Positions 61,912-64,000 of a DNA stretch of 64,000 nucleotides are shown in pieces; the first letter of the stretch is position 1, and every line of letters starts with the position of its first letter. This DNA comes from Euptelea pleiosperma (lineage: Eukaryota; Streptophyta; Magnoliopsida; Ranunculales; Eupteleaceae). The stretch is taken from positions 12,664,520 to 12,728,519 of the forward strand of contig CM068553.1 of assembly GCA_035048495.1 (NCBI GenBank), read 5' to 3'. Below the pieces are notes generated by a model, which saw only the letters and a program-made list of their open reading frames with translations, searched no databases and was not told where the DNA came from. A program made the translations under genes and the position numbers.

Positions 61912-64000
61912 AAGCTTAGGCCCCATTTTTTTTCATGCGTGTTTCTGGACTCGCTTACTTTGGAACCCACGCAAGTTAACTGTGCACGACTTTAGATGTA
62001 TGACGTTTGAACGGACTCAACAAATCATGCACGAAAACCAATTATGTGCATTTGTTTGCGCAAATAATGGTGGATGTTGCGTCTTATTCAGTGCAATGTG
62101 TTGTATTTCTATAAAATTATGCATATACGTCTCAGACTGCCACATATACTTGAATATTTTATACGGTCTAGATATACATATAATATATTATATAGTTTTT
62201 AATAATATATATTAAATATATTATATATTATAATAATATATAATATTATTATATTATATTATATAATAATAATGTATTATTAGATTACATAAATTATTTT
62301 ATAATATATATAATATTATTTAATATATAATAAAATATTAAATATTTCAATTAGTGTGATGCACCATAAGTATGCCTTATGGTGCATCGGTACGTGTTGT
62401 AACACGCGATTTGGTGCATGTTCCAATTCTCAGAGGGGTGTATTGCCACCTGCACCTCGATGCATATTGAGGGCCCTGGTGCATATTGTGAGTCACGCCT
62501 ATTAGTGCAACCAAATACACATTTCTTGGCCAAGGTGTGCATGTCGACGCCATTGCATGTGCGTACATAAAAAACAAACACGGCATTAAGCTTTTAGAGG
62601 AAGGTGTAACAATGTATATCAAAAAGATCCATAGGTCTAATAAAGGTGGAGTGCTACCCAAATAACCAAACAACACACTCCAACAACACCCCCTCAGCAC
62701 TTTGCCCAAGGCCCGCTCAAAAAAGAGAAAAAAGGGTACCAATGCGAAAGCAACCTTAGAGTGGGCCACCGTGTACGTCGGCCTTGGAAGCATAGTGGAA
62801 TGTTATGACCCAAAAATTGTATAAGGGCTTAGCTTTCCACTCCACTATCACCGAGGTGCTTTTGGAGTATTGGTTAGGTTTCTATCATAGGCTGCGTTTG
62901 GTTCCCTGGAAGTGGTTTTTCAGGAAGTGGCACTTCTTGGAAACCCATTTCCTAGAATCTCTTTTCCTACTATTTGGTTGAATATTGGAAAATATAAGAA
63001 AATATTTTTGTTGTTTGGTTTTTAATCAATTTTCAACAAAAATGACATTCACCTAAAATCTTATACTATTATAATATGATAAAATCAACTGGTTCCAAGT
63101 CAAAATACCATAAACAAATACTCAAATAATAGTACGGGAATATAAAAAATAAAATAAACTATCAAATTCAAGTTTAAAACCCTCTACAAAATAGAAACTT
63201 GATATTCGCTCAAAAGTGCTTATTTTGAGCCATTATCCTATTAGCAGTGTCACATTCTCCTACGTAGAACTTATCTTTTGGTTGATTTTTTCACGTAAGA
63301 GGTTTTTCCATTACATAGAACACATTTTTTAGACGAAAATCAACTATTTGCATGAAAAATACATATTTCAGATAGTTCAGTATCAAGTTGTTTTAGTAGA
63401 CTCTCATTACGTGCTTTTTCTCTCGTAGAAAACCCGATCGGACGATTTTCGAGACTTACGGGCCCACAATCAATCACAAAAGCTTAAATCTCAGTGCTTA
63501 AAGAGCCAGTAGGCTAATATAAGAAGATACAGGCCAAGTATGGGTCAAGTCAGAGGATCATAGAGCCGGACCAAGAACCAAGAGAAAGGAAAAGCTGAAG
63601 ACCAAGAAACAGACCAAAGTGATTAAAAGCCGCACCAAATTACATAAAATGATGGCTTACATGATTGGTGAAGCCTAATGAAGACTACGTTGAAGATCAG
63701 GGTTCAAGTCCCTCCGCCTAGTCTTTTCTCTTTGTTTTTGTATTATTTTCTCTCTCCTCTCTCGTAATTCTCTCTCCTCTCTCTTTATCTCTCTAAACCC
63801 TAACATCTAACCCATAGATCATCTCATCCCACAATTAGATCCTCAGATTGACCATCCGATCACTCTTTCCTTAATCTAACCGCCCATATCTCACCATCTG
63901 ATCATCTAACTTACCATCCCGATCATTCAAACAACCATCGATCTTTGATCTCCAATCTTAATCCTTGACGATTTCATCATCTCCCACCTAACCCTTTAGA
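61912..64000. other. Right-edge repeat-rich sequence, no gene
   Basis: 62165-62345 is almost pure A/T with nested TATAATATA palindromes. At 62890 GGCTGCGTTTGGTTCC looks like the left end of a Harbinger-type element without a visible right end. 63400-64000 has LTR-like text: GGGCC phrases, then CTCTCTCC runs at 63750-63800. ORFs at 62351-62793 (-) and 61982 (+) show no recognisable domain. Confidence 0.4.

Noticed and set aside
62165..62345. A/T palindrome block as a possible replication or matrix-attachment site
   Set aside because: Composition alone cannot support this; it looks like AT microsatellite sequence.
62377..62793. 138-codon minus-strand ORF near the right edge
   Set aside because: No domain recognised. 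It overlaps another ORF in a second frame and sits in repeat-rich sequence.
63690..63722. tRNA T-arm-like sequence (AGGGTTCAAGTCCCT)
   Set aside because: No matching D-arm, anticodon arm or acceptor 5' strand upstream; probably part of LTR-like sequence.

Overview
This is a nuclear contig from a seed plant, most likely a flowering plant with a moderately large, repeat-filled genome. Three lines of evidence support this: genes with GT-AG introns, recognisable land-plant gene families, and a dense background of plant-type transposable elements (Copia, L1 and RTE LINEs, MULE, hAT and Harbinger MITEs, a TRIM). I cannot name the species. Multi-kilobase introns in conserved genes would fit a woody or early-diverging angiosperm, but that is only an inference.

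Four gene units can be supported. (1) 617-760 (+) is the terminal coding exon of an unrecognised gene that enters from the left edge. (2) 3835-4374 (-) is a two-exon gene for a secreted GOLVEN/RGF/CLEL peptide hormone precursor. It has a signal peptide at one end and the peptide DYSPPKTHPPSHN at the other. (3) 18345-25080 (-) is a five-exon ATG8 gene of the ATG8C type. It encodes 122 residues, with the lipidation glycine at 117 and a 5-residue tail removed by ATG4. (4) 35291-51332 (-) is a twelve-exon gene of 591 residues for a RIN2/RIN3-like membrane RING-H2 plus CUE ubiquitin ligase. I rebuilt all exon junctions of genes 2-4 by hand; every one is GT-AG and frame-consistent.

The rest is mobile DNA and its debris. 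5.4-12.2 kb holds MULE-like MITEs, two 160-bp Helitron-like copies, a complete 538-bp TRIM with a perfect target duplication, and possible LTR sequence. 12.2-16.2 kb holds a Copia 3' end and two related LTR-like blocks. 16.5-17.4 kb is a LINE fragment split by a hAT-like MITE. 26-33 kb has hAT-like and MULE-like MITEs and two decayed Copia elements in opposite orientation. Introns 1, 2 and 4 of the RIN2-like gene contain a Copia, an RTE, an L1 with an internal tandem duplication, and several MITEs. 54-62 kb is a nest of one G-box-bearing palindromic repeat family plus Harbinger, hAT and long-TIR MITEs. I found no CRISPR array, rRNA or convincing tRNA gene.

The most interesting structures are two MULE-like MITE families with 9-bp target duplications. 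In one family the core is conserved while the terminal arms differ from copy to copy yet stay inverted repeats, and each copy carries CACGTG boxes at both ends. Also notable are the complete TRIM, a 75-nt stop-free intron in the RIN2-like gene whose retention would insert a hydrophobic stretch, and an overlapping upstream ORF at that gene's start codon. No protein-coding system that looks wholly new was found.
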